From positions 1,674,001 through 1,738,000 of the forward strand of contig NZ_CP047954.1 of assembly GCF_014279895.1 (NCBI RefSeq): a stretch of DNA of 64,000 nt, written 5' to 3'. The DNA is from Synechococcus sp. M16.1. Lineage in GTDB: Bacteria > Cyanobacteriota > Cyanobacteriia > PCC-6307 > Cyanobiaceae. Both the position numbers and the translations under genes were made by a program. Below are positions 35,450 through 44,649 of this stretch, one piece after another. The stretch's first letter is position 1. Each line of letters opens with the position of its first letter. The notes beneath the pieces are model-generated. The model searched no databases. It worked only from the letters and a program-made list of their open reading frames with translations, and was not told the origin of the DNA.

Positions 35450-35622
35450 CAAATCAAAAAAACATCGAAATCATCAAAGAAGAGCTTGACCATTTCATCC
35501 GCCTCAGTCATGCCCAAGCCGAGCAACTCAAACAGTACGCCGAATTACAGAAGCGTAGTCATACGCTAATTAACACCCTGCTTCAGCGTTTAAATGAAAC
35601 GGGGTCGACTGACTCGGCTTAA
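35446..35622 (+). CDS. 58-residue helical hypothetical protein
   Basis: It starts at a GTG that overlaps the previous stop by four bases and ends with TAA at 35620-35622. The peptide ('MTNQKNIEIIKEELDHFIRL' start) is one long amphipathic helix with 'AEQLKQYAELQKRSHTLINT', a likely coiled coil. The translational overlap and regular heptads support a real gene. It may pair with the preceding coiled-coil protein. The stop touches the convergent RgpF-like stop at 35619. Confidence 0.5.
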   Translation: MTNQKNIEIIKEELDHFIRLSHAQAEQLKQYAELQKRSHTLINTLLQRLNETGSTDSA

Positions 35623-36869
35623 GGCATACATGCGCTCCAATCAACTTTGAACTCGGTGAATCGCTCGAAATCAAATAGAAGTTCACGACGCCATAACCTT
35701 GGCATCCCATCAACAATATCCACATCGGGTTGTTCAGCAAGACGCCGCAACTGCAGCTGAAGAGACGCAAAATCACGCCATAAATTATTGGAAGAAACCG
35801 TAATCCAATCGACATCAGCACATGCCACAAGCTGCAGAAGAGCCTGATCACTCATAACAGAACATTCACAGACCTGAACAGAAAGAAGTCCATCTTCAAT
35901 ATCTTTCTTGAATTCTTTTAGCATCTGAGCCCGTTTCTTGGTCTCAGTTGTATGAACGGTGATGCAGCACCTCAGCTTGGGATGATGGTGCTGTTTAACC
36001 CAGCCAATACGCTCAGCCAAAACATCATATTCGCAACTGCGCAGCAAGATGGCGACAGAGATTGATTCCTGCCAAAGGCGTCGATGGGGTGAAGCTTGCC
36101 ACATTTGCTCCCAAACCTCAGGGAACTCACGAGCAACAACCGCACAAGTTCGAGCAAGGCCATCTTGATTCGCCTCATCTTCCTTGAAAGCACGGGTTTT
36201 AATCACTGGCATCTTCTCCAGCAAAGAACAGATCGGATAGGCCGTTGAATTGCCCATCATCTCTCCATTCCGTGGATCGAACATCTCAGCTGCCGGAAGC
36301 AAAGCTTTCCAGGAGAAACCCAGACTCTTGATAAGCCGTGAAAACCCCAATTCATAGGCCTGAATCACATCATGGCGACTCGACTGCGGCACCACAGAAG
36401 CAAAGAAATCTCGAACAGCAGGATTAAGGATGACCTCAGACTGAATCAACAAGAAATAACTTTGCAAGTGCGGCGAATACAAATAAGATTCGGTCAATCC
36501 CCAAACAGGAGTCGCTAGATCAATCATCTTCAGGACAACAGCCCCAAAATCAAAAAACGGTCCAATCACACTGTCATTGCACAACAACACATGAGAGGCA
36601 GAGGCCAACCAACCCCGAGAATCAGCCTCAGCCAACCCCAAGCGATAGGAGCCAAAATCATAGGCACGATGCCGTCTTGCTAGAAAAAAAGTACATTCAT
36701 CATTTGCAAATTCAGCCGGTGCAGATAGATCATCTTGATCAGCCACCAGAATAAGAAAATCGCTAACGGAGCGCACAGCCCGAATCCAACGCAGGGTGAC
36801 CGGGGACCATTCCCCACCATGGGCATAGCCCGCCATCACCGTGACCAGCCGATGATGCGGTTCAGTCAT
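35619..36869 (-). CDS. RgpF-like (rhamnan synthesis protein F) family protein
   Basis: 416 residues from ATG 36869 ('MTEPHHRLVTVMAGYAHGGE'), which overlaps the upstream gene by 8 bases. The frame stays open to 36914. Family signs are 'FFLARRHRAYDFGSYRLGLA', 'HVLLCNDSVIGPFFDFG', 'VWGLTESYLYSPHLQSYFLL' and 'VIKTRAFKEDE'. RgpF-type proteins take part in rhamnose-rich polysaccharide assembly. The DUF616-like C-terminal part seems diverged. The GC content is back to core level, so this gene lies outside the AT-rich block. Confidence 0.75.
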   Translation of the reverse strand: MTEPHHRLVTVMAGYAHGGEWSPVTLRWIRAVRSVSDFLILVADQDDLSAPAEFANDECTFFLARRHRAYDFGSYRLGLAEADSRGWLASASHVLLCNDSVIGPFFDFGAVVLKMIDLATPVWGLTESYLYSPHLQSYFLLIQSEVILNPAVRDFFASVVPQSSRHDVIQAYELGFSRLIKSLGFSWKALLPAAEMFDPRNGEMMGNSTAYPICSLLEKMPVIKTRAFKEDEANQDGLARTCAVVAREFPEVWEQMWQASPHRRLWQESISVAILLRSCEYDVLAERIGWVKQHHHPKLRCCITVHTTETKKRAQMLKEFKKDIEDGLLSVQVCECSVMSDQALLQLVACADVDWITVSSNNLWRDFASLQLQLRRLAEQPDVDIVDGMPRLWRRELLFDFERFTEFKVDWSACMP

Positions 36870-37500
36870 CAATGTTCTGCTCCCAATGCTCGAGCTGCTG
36901 GGCATACAGCTCAAGCATCAAATGATTGGTGAACAACGTGCGATCCCAAGGGAATTCATTCGGTACCGGCATTTTCAATGCTGTTTTTTCCAACACTCTT
37001 TGCAACCAAGATTCATCCAAATCCTTGCTCTCAAGCAACGCCTCGATCAAGAGAGCCTTCACGCGATCTATCTGATTGCGATCAAACGCATGAGCCACGT
37101 CCGTTGCCAATATTTCACCAGTCTCAATCTTTTTTTCAAGCCTCTTGAGCGCCGTCTCGGCGATCTCCCGCATCACCGGATTGGAGTGATGCAGCAACGC
37201 TCGCCAACGCTGTTCCGCCCGCTCCCATTCGCCGAGGACCATCCAGATCCGCGCCTGCACATCCTCAAACAGTGCCAACCACTGTTGGTGCCGCAAACAG
37301 CAATCGATCAACGCTTGCGCCACATCAACAGCGCCCACCTTCTGCAAACAGCGCAGCTCCGCGTAGATCTCTCGCGGGCCCACCTCACCATCACCCGTGC
37401 CGATGCATTGCGGCGTCCAGGCGAAACGATCACAGATCAGCAGCGCTTCGGCCCTCAACGCCAAAGCACGTTCCTTCGCTGTGGTTGCCGAATCAGCCAT
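36862..37500 (-). CDS. Hypothetical alpha-helical (TPR-like) protein
   Basis: 212 residues, mostly helical, with repeated helix pairs such as 'VDVAQALIDCCLRHQQWLAL' and 'VLGEWERAEQRWRALLHHSN', which look like degenerate TPR units. No signal peptide or catalytic motif is seen. It overlaps the RgpF-like gene start by 8 bases and is divergent from the TPR-glycosyltransferase at 37563. It is probably a partner of these glycan enzymes, but this is context only. Confidence 0.6.
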   Translation of the reverse strand: MADSATTAKERALALRAEALLICDRFAWTPQCIGTGDGEVGPREIYAELRCLQKVGAVDVAQALIDCCLRHQQWLALFEDVQARIWMVLGEWERAEQRWRALLHHSNPVMREIAETALKRLEKKIETGEILATDVAHAFDRNQIDRVKALLIEALLESKDLDESWLQRVLEKTALKMPVPNEFPWDRTLFTNHLMLELYAQQLEHWEQNIDD

Positions 37501-37562
37501 CGACGAAATTGTGCTTCAGTTGATCAATTGCTGGCAAGCTGCATGAAACGCTGATCCCTGTC

Positions 37563-40268
37563 ATGGCGCAAGATCAGCGCCCAACCACCTTGGACGACAC
37601 GCCCGAATCCCTTGAGATCGCCAGGGGCTTAATCCGCCAAAGGCGGTGGTTGGATGCTGATGAACTTCTCCAAACAGCACTGCAGCACAGCCCCGGCAGT
37701 GTGGCTCTGCGCGCTGAATACGCTCAAGTCCAGCTGCGCTTTGGCAACCCCAACGGCGCTCTTCAGTTGCTGACGCCTTGCATCAACCAAGGCATCAGCA
37801 GCATCGCCATAAACGGTTTGGTCTGGCGCGCTCAGGTGCGCGCCGCCCAAACCTCTGAGCAGGCAGCGCAGCTCGTTGGCAAAGCCTTGAGCGCGGGCGA
37901 GCCACTGCCGAACTTCCTTATCGAAGAATGGCGAATGATCGCCCAGGGCCTGCTGCAAGCCGGCTGGCAACACGAGGCGGAGGCCTGGCTGCAGGCCCTT
38001 GGAACAAGGGCTGAAGAGCTCAAGCTCACATCAATCTGGCTGGAACAGAGAGGAGCCAAGGCCTCCAGCGCAGAGCTGAATCTCGATCACCTCAGCGCAC
38101 AGATGGTGCTGCATCCAGCCAAAGAGCTGCAACGCAAGGCTCAAGCCTTCAACGAAGAGATCTGCCAAGCGTGGCTTGAAGCACTGCCGCCCCGGTTGGC
38201 GCTGCGCCCAGGCCCCAGGCTCCGCTGGCTGCTCTGCGCCAACGACAACCTGTCGCAATGCTGGCTCTACCGCGTGGAACAGAAGCGCCAGCAACTGCTC
38301 CAGCTGGGATGTCAGGCCACCGTCCTCACTTTCAACGAGCTCCAAACCGTCGCCTCCATCCCGTCGCTGCTGCACGACATGGATGGCCTGCTGATCCATC
38401 GGTTACCCGCCAGTGGGCCGCTGTTTGGCCTGATCGCTGAGGCGCGCCGGCAGGGCATTCCCGTGCTGCTTGATCTCGATGACCTGCTCTTCGATCCAGA
38501 GCATTGCCCACCGCCGCTAGCCAACTACGGCGGCAGCGTGCCGCCCGAATGGCACCGCAAGGTGACCGCCACCCTTCCTCAACTCCAAGCCAGCTTGAGG
38601 GCCGCCGATCAGCTGTTGTTCAGCACCAGCACACTGCGTGACCGCTGGGCCGCAATCCAACACCAGCAGGGCCATCCGGCACAGCCCATCCAGATCTGGC
38701 CCAATTTGATCCCCATTGAGCTGCTGCAGGCCCAACGAAAGCCGCGGCTGCGCTGGTTACGCCAACGCAGCGGTCGGCTGCGCCTGCTGGTGGCCAGTGC
38801 CAGCACCCCTCACACCCTGGTCTGGCACCAACAATTGGCACCAGCCTTGGCCCAGCTGATGAGGCAACACCCCCGGCTGCGTCTAGATCTGCTGGGCAGC
38901 CTGCAGTTGCCGTTGGTGCTGGAGCCGTTTCAAAGCCGCATCCGCTGCCGCGGCCACTGCCCCTTCCCGGACTACTTGCGACGATTGCGGGAGGGCGACA
39001 TCGGCCTGATGGTGCTGGAGCCCGGCCCCTTCACCGACGCCAAGAGCCCCAACCGCTGGATGGAATGCAGCCTGATGGGCCTGGCCACGGTGCTCAGCCC
39101 CATCCGCAGCTGCACAGAGCTGCTTCGCGATGGGAAGCACACCCTGTTCGCCAACAGCCAGCAAGCCTGGGTAGATCAAATCAACCAATTGATCAAGCAG
39201 CCCCAACAGCGCCTGGATCTGGCGCGGCGGGCCCAGCAGCATGCCCTGGAGCATCTCGGCGCCGATCAGGCCGCAACATGCTGGGCGCCGCTGCTGCAAC
39301 GGGATCACCCGCGCCCCCAGCAACGGGTGGCCTTGATCGTCGATGCCGACAGCCCCAATGCGATTCAGGGCGAAGCTCGCCTGGCCAATGCCCTGGCCCA
39401 GACGCTGCGACAAGACCCCAAGAGACGGGTCGACTGGCGACAACACGGCTGGGACACACCAGCGGACTGTCTACATATCACCGGCACCGGGGCCCAGGCC
39501 CAAGCCGCCGTGGACCGAGCCATCGAGAGACAGATTCCCTATGTGCTGCACCTCCACGACGGCAGCTGGCTCAAAGCGGAGCAACAAACGCGGCTGCAAC
39601 GGGCCGCCTGCTGCACCGCCAGCAGCCACCAGCTGCATCAGGCCAGCCGTGCAAGGGGCCTCACCAACGTGACCGTGATCGCATGGCCATGGCAGGCCTT
39701 CCCCAGCCAAAAGCGCCCAAAACAAGACGGTCCACTCCGGGCCCTTGTGCCGCACCACCGCGGCCATGAAAGCGGGCTTCTGGCTCTGAAGGCAGCGATC
39801 CAGCAATTGCCCCCACAGGCGTTGGAGTTCACCGTGCTCGACGACGCGCCAGCACCGGTCCAACCATGCCATCAACGCTGGGGGGACTGTGATGTGCACT
39901 GGTGCAGCCCGCTGACCAGAACTGATCTAGCGGAGCTGCTGGCCAGCCATCAGGTGTGGATTGAACCCACCCTTAGCGGGGGCGATGACCTTGCGCTGGC
40001 CAAGGAGGTGCTCAGCGCAGGGCTGTGGCTACTGGCCAGCGACGCCAGTGCTACGGCCGAACTGCTGAACAACGGCCCGTTCGGAACAAAGCTCCAATGC
40101 GAACGGCGCTCGGAATGGCCCCTGCAGCTGCTGCGGATGCAGGGGCACGACCATCCACCAGCCCCGCTGCTCCAGTTCCGGGCCACCCAGCCGAACCTCA
40201 CTGACGTTCTCGAAAGCCTGCACAAGCGGCTTGGGATCTGGGCTGATCAAAGAAAGCCGGTACTCTGA
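37563..40268 (+). CDS. Large TPR-glycosyltransferase (GT-B) protein
   Basis: 901 residues. About residues 15-170 are TPR repeats ('LIRQRRWLDADELLQTALQH'). Residues 215-580 are a GT4-like GT-B domain with 'HRLPASGPLFGLIAEARRQG', 'IPVLLDLDDLLFDPEHCPP', 'TLVWHQQLAPALAQLM' and 'SPNRWMECSLMGLATVLSPI' (donor-site helix). A second, more degenerate glycosyltransferase-like region follows from about 590 ('VALIVDADSPNAIQGEARLA'). No signal peptide is seen. Its size and neighbours (type I secretion and other TPR-GT genes) suggest glycosylation of a surface protein or a long glycan. The acceptor is unknown. Confidence 0.78.
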   Translation: MAQDQRPTTLDDTPESLEIARGLIRQRRWLDADELLQTALQHSPGSVALRAEYAQVQLRFGNPNGALQLLTPCINQGISSIAINGLVWRAQVRAAQTSEQAAQLVGKALSAGEPLPNFLIEEWRMIAQGLLQAGWQHEAEAWLQALGTRAEELKLTSIWLEQRGAKASSAELNLDHLSAQMVLHPAKELQRKAQAFNEEICQAWLEALPPRLALRPGPRLRWLLCANDNLSQCWLYRVEQKRQQLLQLGCQATVLTFNELQTVASIPSLLHDMDGLLIHRLPASGPLFGLIAEARRQGIPVLLDLDDLLFDPEHCPPPLANYGGSVPPEWHRKVTATLPQLQASLRAADQLLFSTSTLRDRWAAIQHQQGHPAQPIQIWPNLIPIELLQAQRKPRLRWLRQRSGRLRLLVASASTPHTLVWHQQLAPALAQLMRQHPRLRLDLLGSLQLPLVLEPFQSRIRCRGHCPFPDYLRRLREGDIGLMVLEPGPFTDAKSPNRWMECSLMGLATVLSPIRSCTELLRDGKHTLFANSQQAWVDQINQLIKQPQQRLDLARRAQQHALEHLGADQAATCWAPLLQRDHPRPQQRVALIVDADSPNAIQGEARLANALAQTLRQDPKRRVDWRQHGWDTPADCLHITGTGAQAQAAVDRAIERQIPYVLHLHDGSWLKAEQQTRLQRAACCTASSHQLHQASRARGLTNVTVIAWPWQAFPSQKRPKQDGPLRALVPHHRGHESGLLALKAAIQQLPPQALEFTVLDDAPAPVQPCHQRWGDCDVHWCSPLTRTDLAELLASHQVWIEPTLSGGDDLALAKEVLSAGLWLLASDASATAELLNNGPFGTKLQCERRSEWPLQLLRMQGHDHPPAPLLQFRATQPNLTDVLESLHKRLGIWADQRKPVL

Positions 40269-40286
40269 GCACCGCAACAGAAGGTG

Positions 40287-43100
40287 ATGACGGCCCACCT
40301 GGCACCGCCCCAAGACTGGAACGCGCTCCTGCCAGCGGACGTCACGACGCGCAGCCTTGCCCCTGGCGAGACCCTGCTCGCCCCAGGAGATCAACCCAAG
40401 CAGATTTGGCTGATCCGCAGCGGCTCGGTGCGCAGCCTTGCGGCCCTACCCCCGCAACATCAGTGGCGCACGGTGGAGCGCCACGGCGAAGACTGTTTCG
40501 TGGGCTGGTTGGGATGGCTGCACGGCCGGCCGGTTGAGCATCTACGCGCGGCCGAAGCCAGCAAGGTGATCGAACTGAGCCTCCAGCAATTCGAACAGCT
40601 CTGGCACAGCCAACCAGCCCTTCGCCACTGGTGCGCCAACCAGACGCCGACGGCGGAGGCGCTGCATCTGCTGCTCCAGCTCAGCCACAGCAACCCAGCC
40701 CGAAGCCACCAGCTCGATGACTGGCGCAACCTCCAACCCTCCCTGCGATGGGCCATTGATGCAACTCCCGAGAGCCGGCCCGGGGGGCAGTGGCATTGGA
40801 TCAACGGCGCCGTGTGGCCCGAACGCCCCAGTGATCCAGCACAGCAGCAACGGCTGATCTGGCTGCCCGATCCCGACGACGACGCCATCCAACTGGGCCT
40901 ACGCGAGCTTGGCCCATCTCCACGGGAGCAGCACAATGCAGGTCCCCTGCGCCTCAAACGGGCCAGTGGCCCGCGGGACATTCCTCTCGCCATCTGCCAA
41001 AGCCTTGCATCGTTCTACGGCGTTCCTGCCAACCGCGACAACCTGCTCGATGAAATCGATGCCCTGCTGCAGCGTCAACGCCAGCTCAACCTGATCAACA
41101 TTGGCCAGCTGCTCAGCGGCCTGGACCTTTCGGTTTCGATGGTTGAGCTGCCGATCCAGCAACTCAGCCGCGTCCCCTGTCCGGCGGTGTTCATCCACCA
41201 AGGTCACATCACCCTGCTGGAAGGCATTAGCGAAGACGGCCAGCTGCGCTTGCTCGACCCGGAACTCGGACCACTCACGCTGAACGCCGATGTGATCCAG
41301 CCTGAGCAGGACGACCGTTTACCGATCCTGCTGCTGCGCCGCCGGCCCGACAGCAAAGAGCAACGCTTTAGTTGGGCCTGGTACGGCCCCTTCCTGCGCC
41401 CCCACCGCCGCGAATTGATCGAAGTGCTGGTCAGCTCCGGTGTGGTGAACGTGCTGGCCCTGGTCACCCCGTTGGGGATCATGCGATTGATCAACGCCCG
41501 CACCGGCGGCAGTGATTCGCTCGATGCCGTGATCAGCATCGGCGTGATCCTGATCGGCGCCAGCGTGGTGGCCGCCATCGCCTCAGCTCTGCGCAGCCTG
41601 ATCTTCACCGGCGTGGCCAACCGCGTGGACATGGACACCCGAGAAACAATTCTCGATCGGTTGGTTCGGCTTCCCCAGGGCTTCTTCGATGCCCGGCCCG
41701 TGGGCCGCATCACCTACTACTTCAACCAGCTCGATCGCCTGCGCGATTTCTTGATCGGCCGGGCCCTCACCACCCTGGTGGACTTCAGCTTCAGCTTGCT
41801 CTACCTGGTGGTGCTGTTCAGCCTTAACCCGCTGCTCACCCTGGTCACCCTGAGCACGCTGCCGCTGTTCATCGTGCTGGCCCTGATCGCCAACCCGATC
41901 GTGGAACACCAAATCGAACGGGTGGTGCAGGAGGGCGTTAACACCAACAGCTATCTCACAGAAGCGATCACCGGCATCCAAACGATCAAGTCCCAGAACG
42001 CCGAGTTGAAGACCCGCTGGGATTTCCAAGACCGCTACAGCCGTTTCATCGGAGAGGACTTCAAGCTCAAGGTGAGCGGAGAAACCGTGGGGGCCTTGGC
42101 CAAATTCCTCGGCGACCTCACCGGCATCGCGACGATGGTGGTGGGGGTCTGGCTGGTGTCCCGCAACGATCTGACGATCGGGGCCCTGTTCGCCTTCCGA
42201 ATCATTGGCGATCGCGTCACGGGTCCTTTGGTGCAATTGGTGCAGACCTGGCAGCAGTTCAAGATCCAGTCCCGCAATCTCACCCTGGCGGCGGACGTGG
42301 TCGACCGACCCACCGAGCAGTCCGAGCGCGAAGCGGAGAACATCCCCATGCCGCCGCTCACAGGCGAGGTGGCGATCGAAAAGGTCGACTTCCGCTATCA
42401 GGAGCGGGGAGCGATGACCCTTCACAACGTGTCGCTGAACGTGCCCGCTGGCACCTTTGTGGGACTAGTGGGCGGCTCAGGATCGGGCAAATCCACCCTG
42501 TTGAAACTGCTGCCCCGCTTCTACGCCCCGGAATCTGGCCGCATCAAAATCGATGGGCTGGACATCAGCAAGGTGGAGCTCTATTCCCTCCGCCGCCAAA
42601 TCGGTGTGGTGCCCCAGGACTCCCTGCTCTTTGACGGCACCATCAAGGAAAACCTGCTGATGGTGAAGCCCGATGCCACCACTGAAGAGCTGATGCGCGC
42701 GGCCAGGATCGCCTGCGCCCACGACTTCATCATGGAGATGCCCCAGGGCTACAACTCTCCGGTGGGCGAGCGCGGTGCTGGCCTCTCTGGTGGCCAACGC
42801 CAACGCATGGCCCTGGCTCGGGCGGTGCTGCAGAACCCACGGATGCTGATCCTCGATGAGGCCACCAGTGCCCTCGATGCCACCACGGAACGGCAGGTTT
42901 GCCTCAACCTGTTTGAGGCCTTCCGCGGGCGCACCGTGTTCTTCATCACCCACCGGCTCTCCACGGTGCGGCCCGCCGATCTGATCGTGCTGATGGACCA
43001 GGGAGTGGTGATGGAAACTGGCGACCACGACACCCTGATGCAGCGTCAGGGCTGGTATTCCGCCCTGGTGCAAAGCCAGGCCATGGAGGGACTGAACTGA
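40287..43100 (+). CDS. Type I secretion ABC exporter with N-terminal cyclic-nucleotide-binding-like domain
   Basis: About 937 residues (ATG 40287, or GTG 40284). Residues 1-110 resemble a CNB domain ('SLAPGETLLAPGDQPKQIWL' and then 'IRSGSVRSL'). Residues 235-335 look like a C39-peptidase-type domain, but no catalytic Cys is seen at its start, as in HlyB. The exporter membrane domain spans about 370-650. The NBD has Walker A 'GGSGSGKSTLLKLLPRF', signature 'LSGGQRQRMALARAVL' and Walker B 'MLILDEATSALDATT'. Its stop overlaps the HlyD gene start. It should export a large or repeat-rich protein, such as the RTX-like one at 48960. Confidence 0.9.
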   Translation: MTAHLAPPQDWNALLPADVTTRSLAPGETLLAPGDQPKQIWLIRSGSVRSLAALPPQHQWRTVERHGEDCFVGWLGWLHGRPVEHLRAAEASKVIELSLQQFEQLWHSQPALRHWCANQTPTAEALHLLLQLSHSNPARSHQLDDWRNLQPSLRWAIDATPESRPGGQWHWINGAVWPERPSDPAQQQRLIWLPDPDDDAIQLGLRELGPSPREQHNAGPLRLKRASGPRDIPLAICQSLASFYGVPANRDNLLDEIDALLQRQRQLNLINIGQLLSGLDLSVSMVELPIQQLSRVPCPAVFIHQGHITLLEGISEDGQLRLLDPELGPLTLNADVIQPEQDDRLPILLLRRRPDSKEQRFSWAWYGPFLRPHRRELIEVLVSSGVVNVLALVTPLGIMRLINARTGGSDSLDAVISIGVILIGASVVAAIASALRSLIFTGVANRVDMDTRETILDRLVRLPQGFFDARPVGRITYYFNQLDRLRDFLIGRALTTLVDFSFSLLYLVVLFSLNPLLTLVTLSTLPLFIVLALIANPIVEHQIERVVQEGVNTNSYLTEAITGIQTIKSQNAELKTRWDFQDRYSRFIGEDFKLKVSGETVGALAKFLGDLTGIATMVVGVWLVSRNDLTIGALFAFRIIGDRVTGPLVQLVQTWQQFKIQSRNLTLAADVVDRPTEQSEREAENIPMPPLTGEVAIEKVDFRYQERGAMTLHNVSLNVPAGTFVGLVGGSGSGKSTLLKLLPRFYAPESGRIKIDGLDISKVELYSLRRQIGVVPQDSLLFDGTIKENLLMVKPDATTEELMRAARIACAHDFIMEMPQGYNSPVGERGAGLSGGQRQRMALARAVLQNPRMLILDEATSALDATTERQVCLNLFEAFRGRTVFFITHRLSTVRPADLIVLMDQGVVMETGDHDTLMQRQGWYSALVQSQAMEGLN

Positions 43101-44371
43101 TGCCCCCAAGCGACAACAGCTCCTGGAGCTTCAACCAACCGGTGCTGCTGAAGAAGAACCGTCGCACCTCTTCGGTGTTGGTCTGGACCCTGGCGGGCGG
43201 CACCGCATTCGGCACAGCTTGGGCCTTCCTGGCCCCCCTTCCCCAGACCGTGGCCGTTCAAGGCAAGCTCCAACCCGCTAGTGGCGTCCAAGCGATTGAA
43301 GCCTCCGTGCCCGGTGTGGTGGATGATGTGGCCGTGGTGGAGGGCCAGCGGGTGGCCCGCGGCGATCTGCTGCTGCGCTTCGATGCCCGCGATGCTGAAA
43401 CCCGGCTGAACTCAGCCCAGCGCAACCGCGACCGGCTGCAGAACCAGGTGACGATCAACCGCGTGGTGCTGGGCGAACAACCCGAATCCAGCCTCAGCGC
43501 TAACCAAAAGGCCCTGCTCAAGAGCCAACGCCAAGACAACGACGGCAACTTGCAAGCCGAAAGCGCTGCCATCCGCCGCAGCAAGGTGAGCATCGCTGGT
43601 TTGCGCCAATCGCTGAGCACCGCCGAAATGGTCGCCGACCGCTATCAGGCCCTGCAGCGCGAGGGCGCGAGCAGCGAACTGCAAGTGGTGGCGGCACTGG
43701 CGAAAGTAACCGAGTTCCGCACAAGCCTCGATGCCGAAGAAGAGGAACTGATTCGGCTTCAGTCACGACGGGACGCGGACCAAGGCGGCCGTGAAGCCCG
43801 CCTGCGCAAAGAAATTGAGGCCAACCTCAACCGCATCGCCAGCCTCGACACCGAGATCCGCAAAGCCGAAGTGCTGCTCTCCCGGATCAGTGTTCAGGCG
43901 CCCATCTCCGGCCTTGTGTTCGATCTCAACGTCAGCCGCGGCGATGTGGTGACTGGCGGCAAAGGCGTCAAGCCCATGCTTCAGATCATTCCTGAAGACG
44001 ATCTTCAGGCCAAGATCTACATCCCCAATGAGGCGATTGGCTTCATCCGCAAGGGTCAGCGGGCCGACATTTCCTTGGCGGCCTTCAACGCCAGTGATTA
44101 CGGCTATCTGCCAGCAACCGTGCAGCGGATCGGCTCCGATGCCCTCACCCCCAAGGAACAACAGCGGGAGCTGGGGCAAGACGCCAAGGGCTTGTATTTC
44201 CCCGCCACCCTGAAACTTGATAGCCAAGCGCTGATGGTGGGGCAACGGTCGGTGCCGCTGCAGCCAGGAATGAGCCTGACGGCGGATCTGCACCTGCGCA
44301 CCCGGCGCTTTATTTCAGCGATCACCGACATGTTTGATGACAAGCAACGCAGCCTTCAACGCCTGCCGTGA
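43100..44371 (+). CDS. HlyD-family membrane fusion protein of type I secretion
   Basis: 423 residues. One membrane helix near residues 22-45 ('SSVLVWTLAGGTAFGTAWAF') precedes 'VAVQGKLQPASGVQAIEASV' and a lipoyl-like half. A long coiled coil covers about 95-270. The barrel-type C-terminal part contains 'ISVQAPISGLVFDLNVSRGD' and 'PGMSLTADLHLRTRRFIS'. This is the HlyD/PrtE layout that bridges the ABC exporter to the outer-membrane channel. Start shares one base with the ABC stop. The matching TolC-like protein is not in the window. Confidence 0.92.
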   Translation: MPPSDNSSWSFNQPVLLKKNRRTSSVLVWTLAGGTAFGTAWAFLAPLPQTVAVQGKLQPASGVQAIEASVPGVVDDVAVVEGQRVARGDLLLRFDARDAETRLNSAQRNRDRLQNQVTINRVVLGEQPESSLSANQKALLKSQRQDNDGNLQAESAAIRRSKVSIAGLRQSLSTAEMVADRYQALQREGASSELQVVAALAKVTEFRTSLDAEEEELIRLQSRRDADQGGREARLRKEIEANLNRIASLDTEIRKAEVLLSRISVQAPISGLVFDLNVSRGDVVTGGKGVKPMLQIIPEDDLQAKIYIPNEAIGFIRKGQRADISLAAFNASDYGYLPATVQRIGSDALTPKEQQRELGQDAKGLYFPATLKLDSQALMVGQRSVPLQPGMSLTADLHLRTRRFISAITDMFDDKQRSLQRLP

Positions 44372-44649
44372 TCGACCGCCGCGACCCCCATCCGCTCTGG
44401 CGACACCTGCCCCCGGAACGCCGCAGCCAACGCGCTCGGCTTCAGCTCAAGGCTTGGCGCTGGTGGGCCTGGTTGCACCAGCGGCGCCAACGCATTGGCG
44501 TTGCCATTGGCCTCTACGTTCTGATCTGGCTGATTCCGCTGCTGCTGCAACAGCCCCTCATCACCAGCTTTGCCCTGCTGCCTCTGGTGCTGGTGCCCCC
44601 GGTGGGTTGGCTGATCTACTGGCTGGTCTGGCAGGAGTTCCATGGCTGA
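44368..44649 (+). CDS. Small two-helix membrane protein of the secretion operon
   Basis: 93 residues from a GTG at 44368 that overlaps the HlyD stop by four bases. The N-terminal 40 residues are Arg/Trp-rich ('RRSQRARLQLKAWRWWAWLH'). Two hydrophobic helices follow ('IGVAIGLYVLIWLIPLLLQQ' and 'FALLPLVLVPPVGWLIYWLV'). It overlaps the parvulin gene by 8 bases. No family was recognised. The tight coupling suggests a small accessory part of the exporter. Confidence 0.65.
   Translation: MIDRRDPHPLWRHLPPERRSQRARLQLKAWRWWAWLHQRRQRIGVAIGLYVLIWLIPLLLQQPLITSFALLPLVLVPPVGWLIYWLVWQEFHG

Noticed and set aside
39065-39769. 234-codon frame inside the TPR-glycosyltransferase gene
   Set aside because: Other phase of a clear coding gene; Pro/Gln/Arg-rich and not protein-like.
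41583-42425. 280-codon frame opposite the ABC exporter gene
   Set aside because: His/Gln/Gly/Val-rich antisense pattern typical of a shadow in GC-rich DNA.
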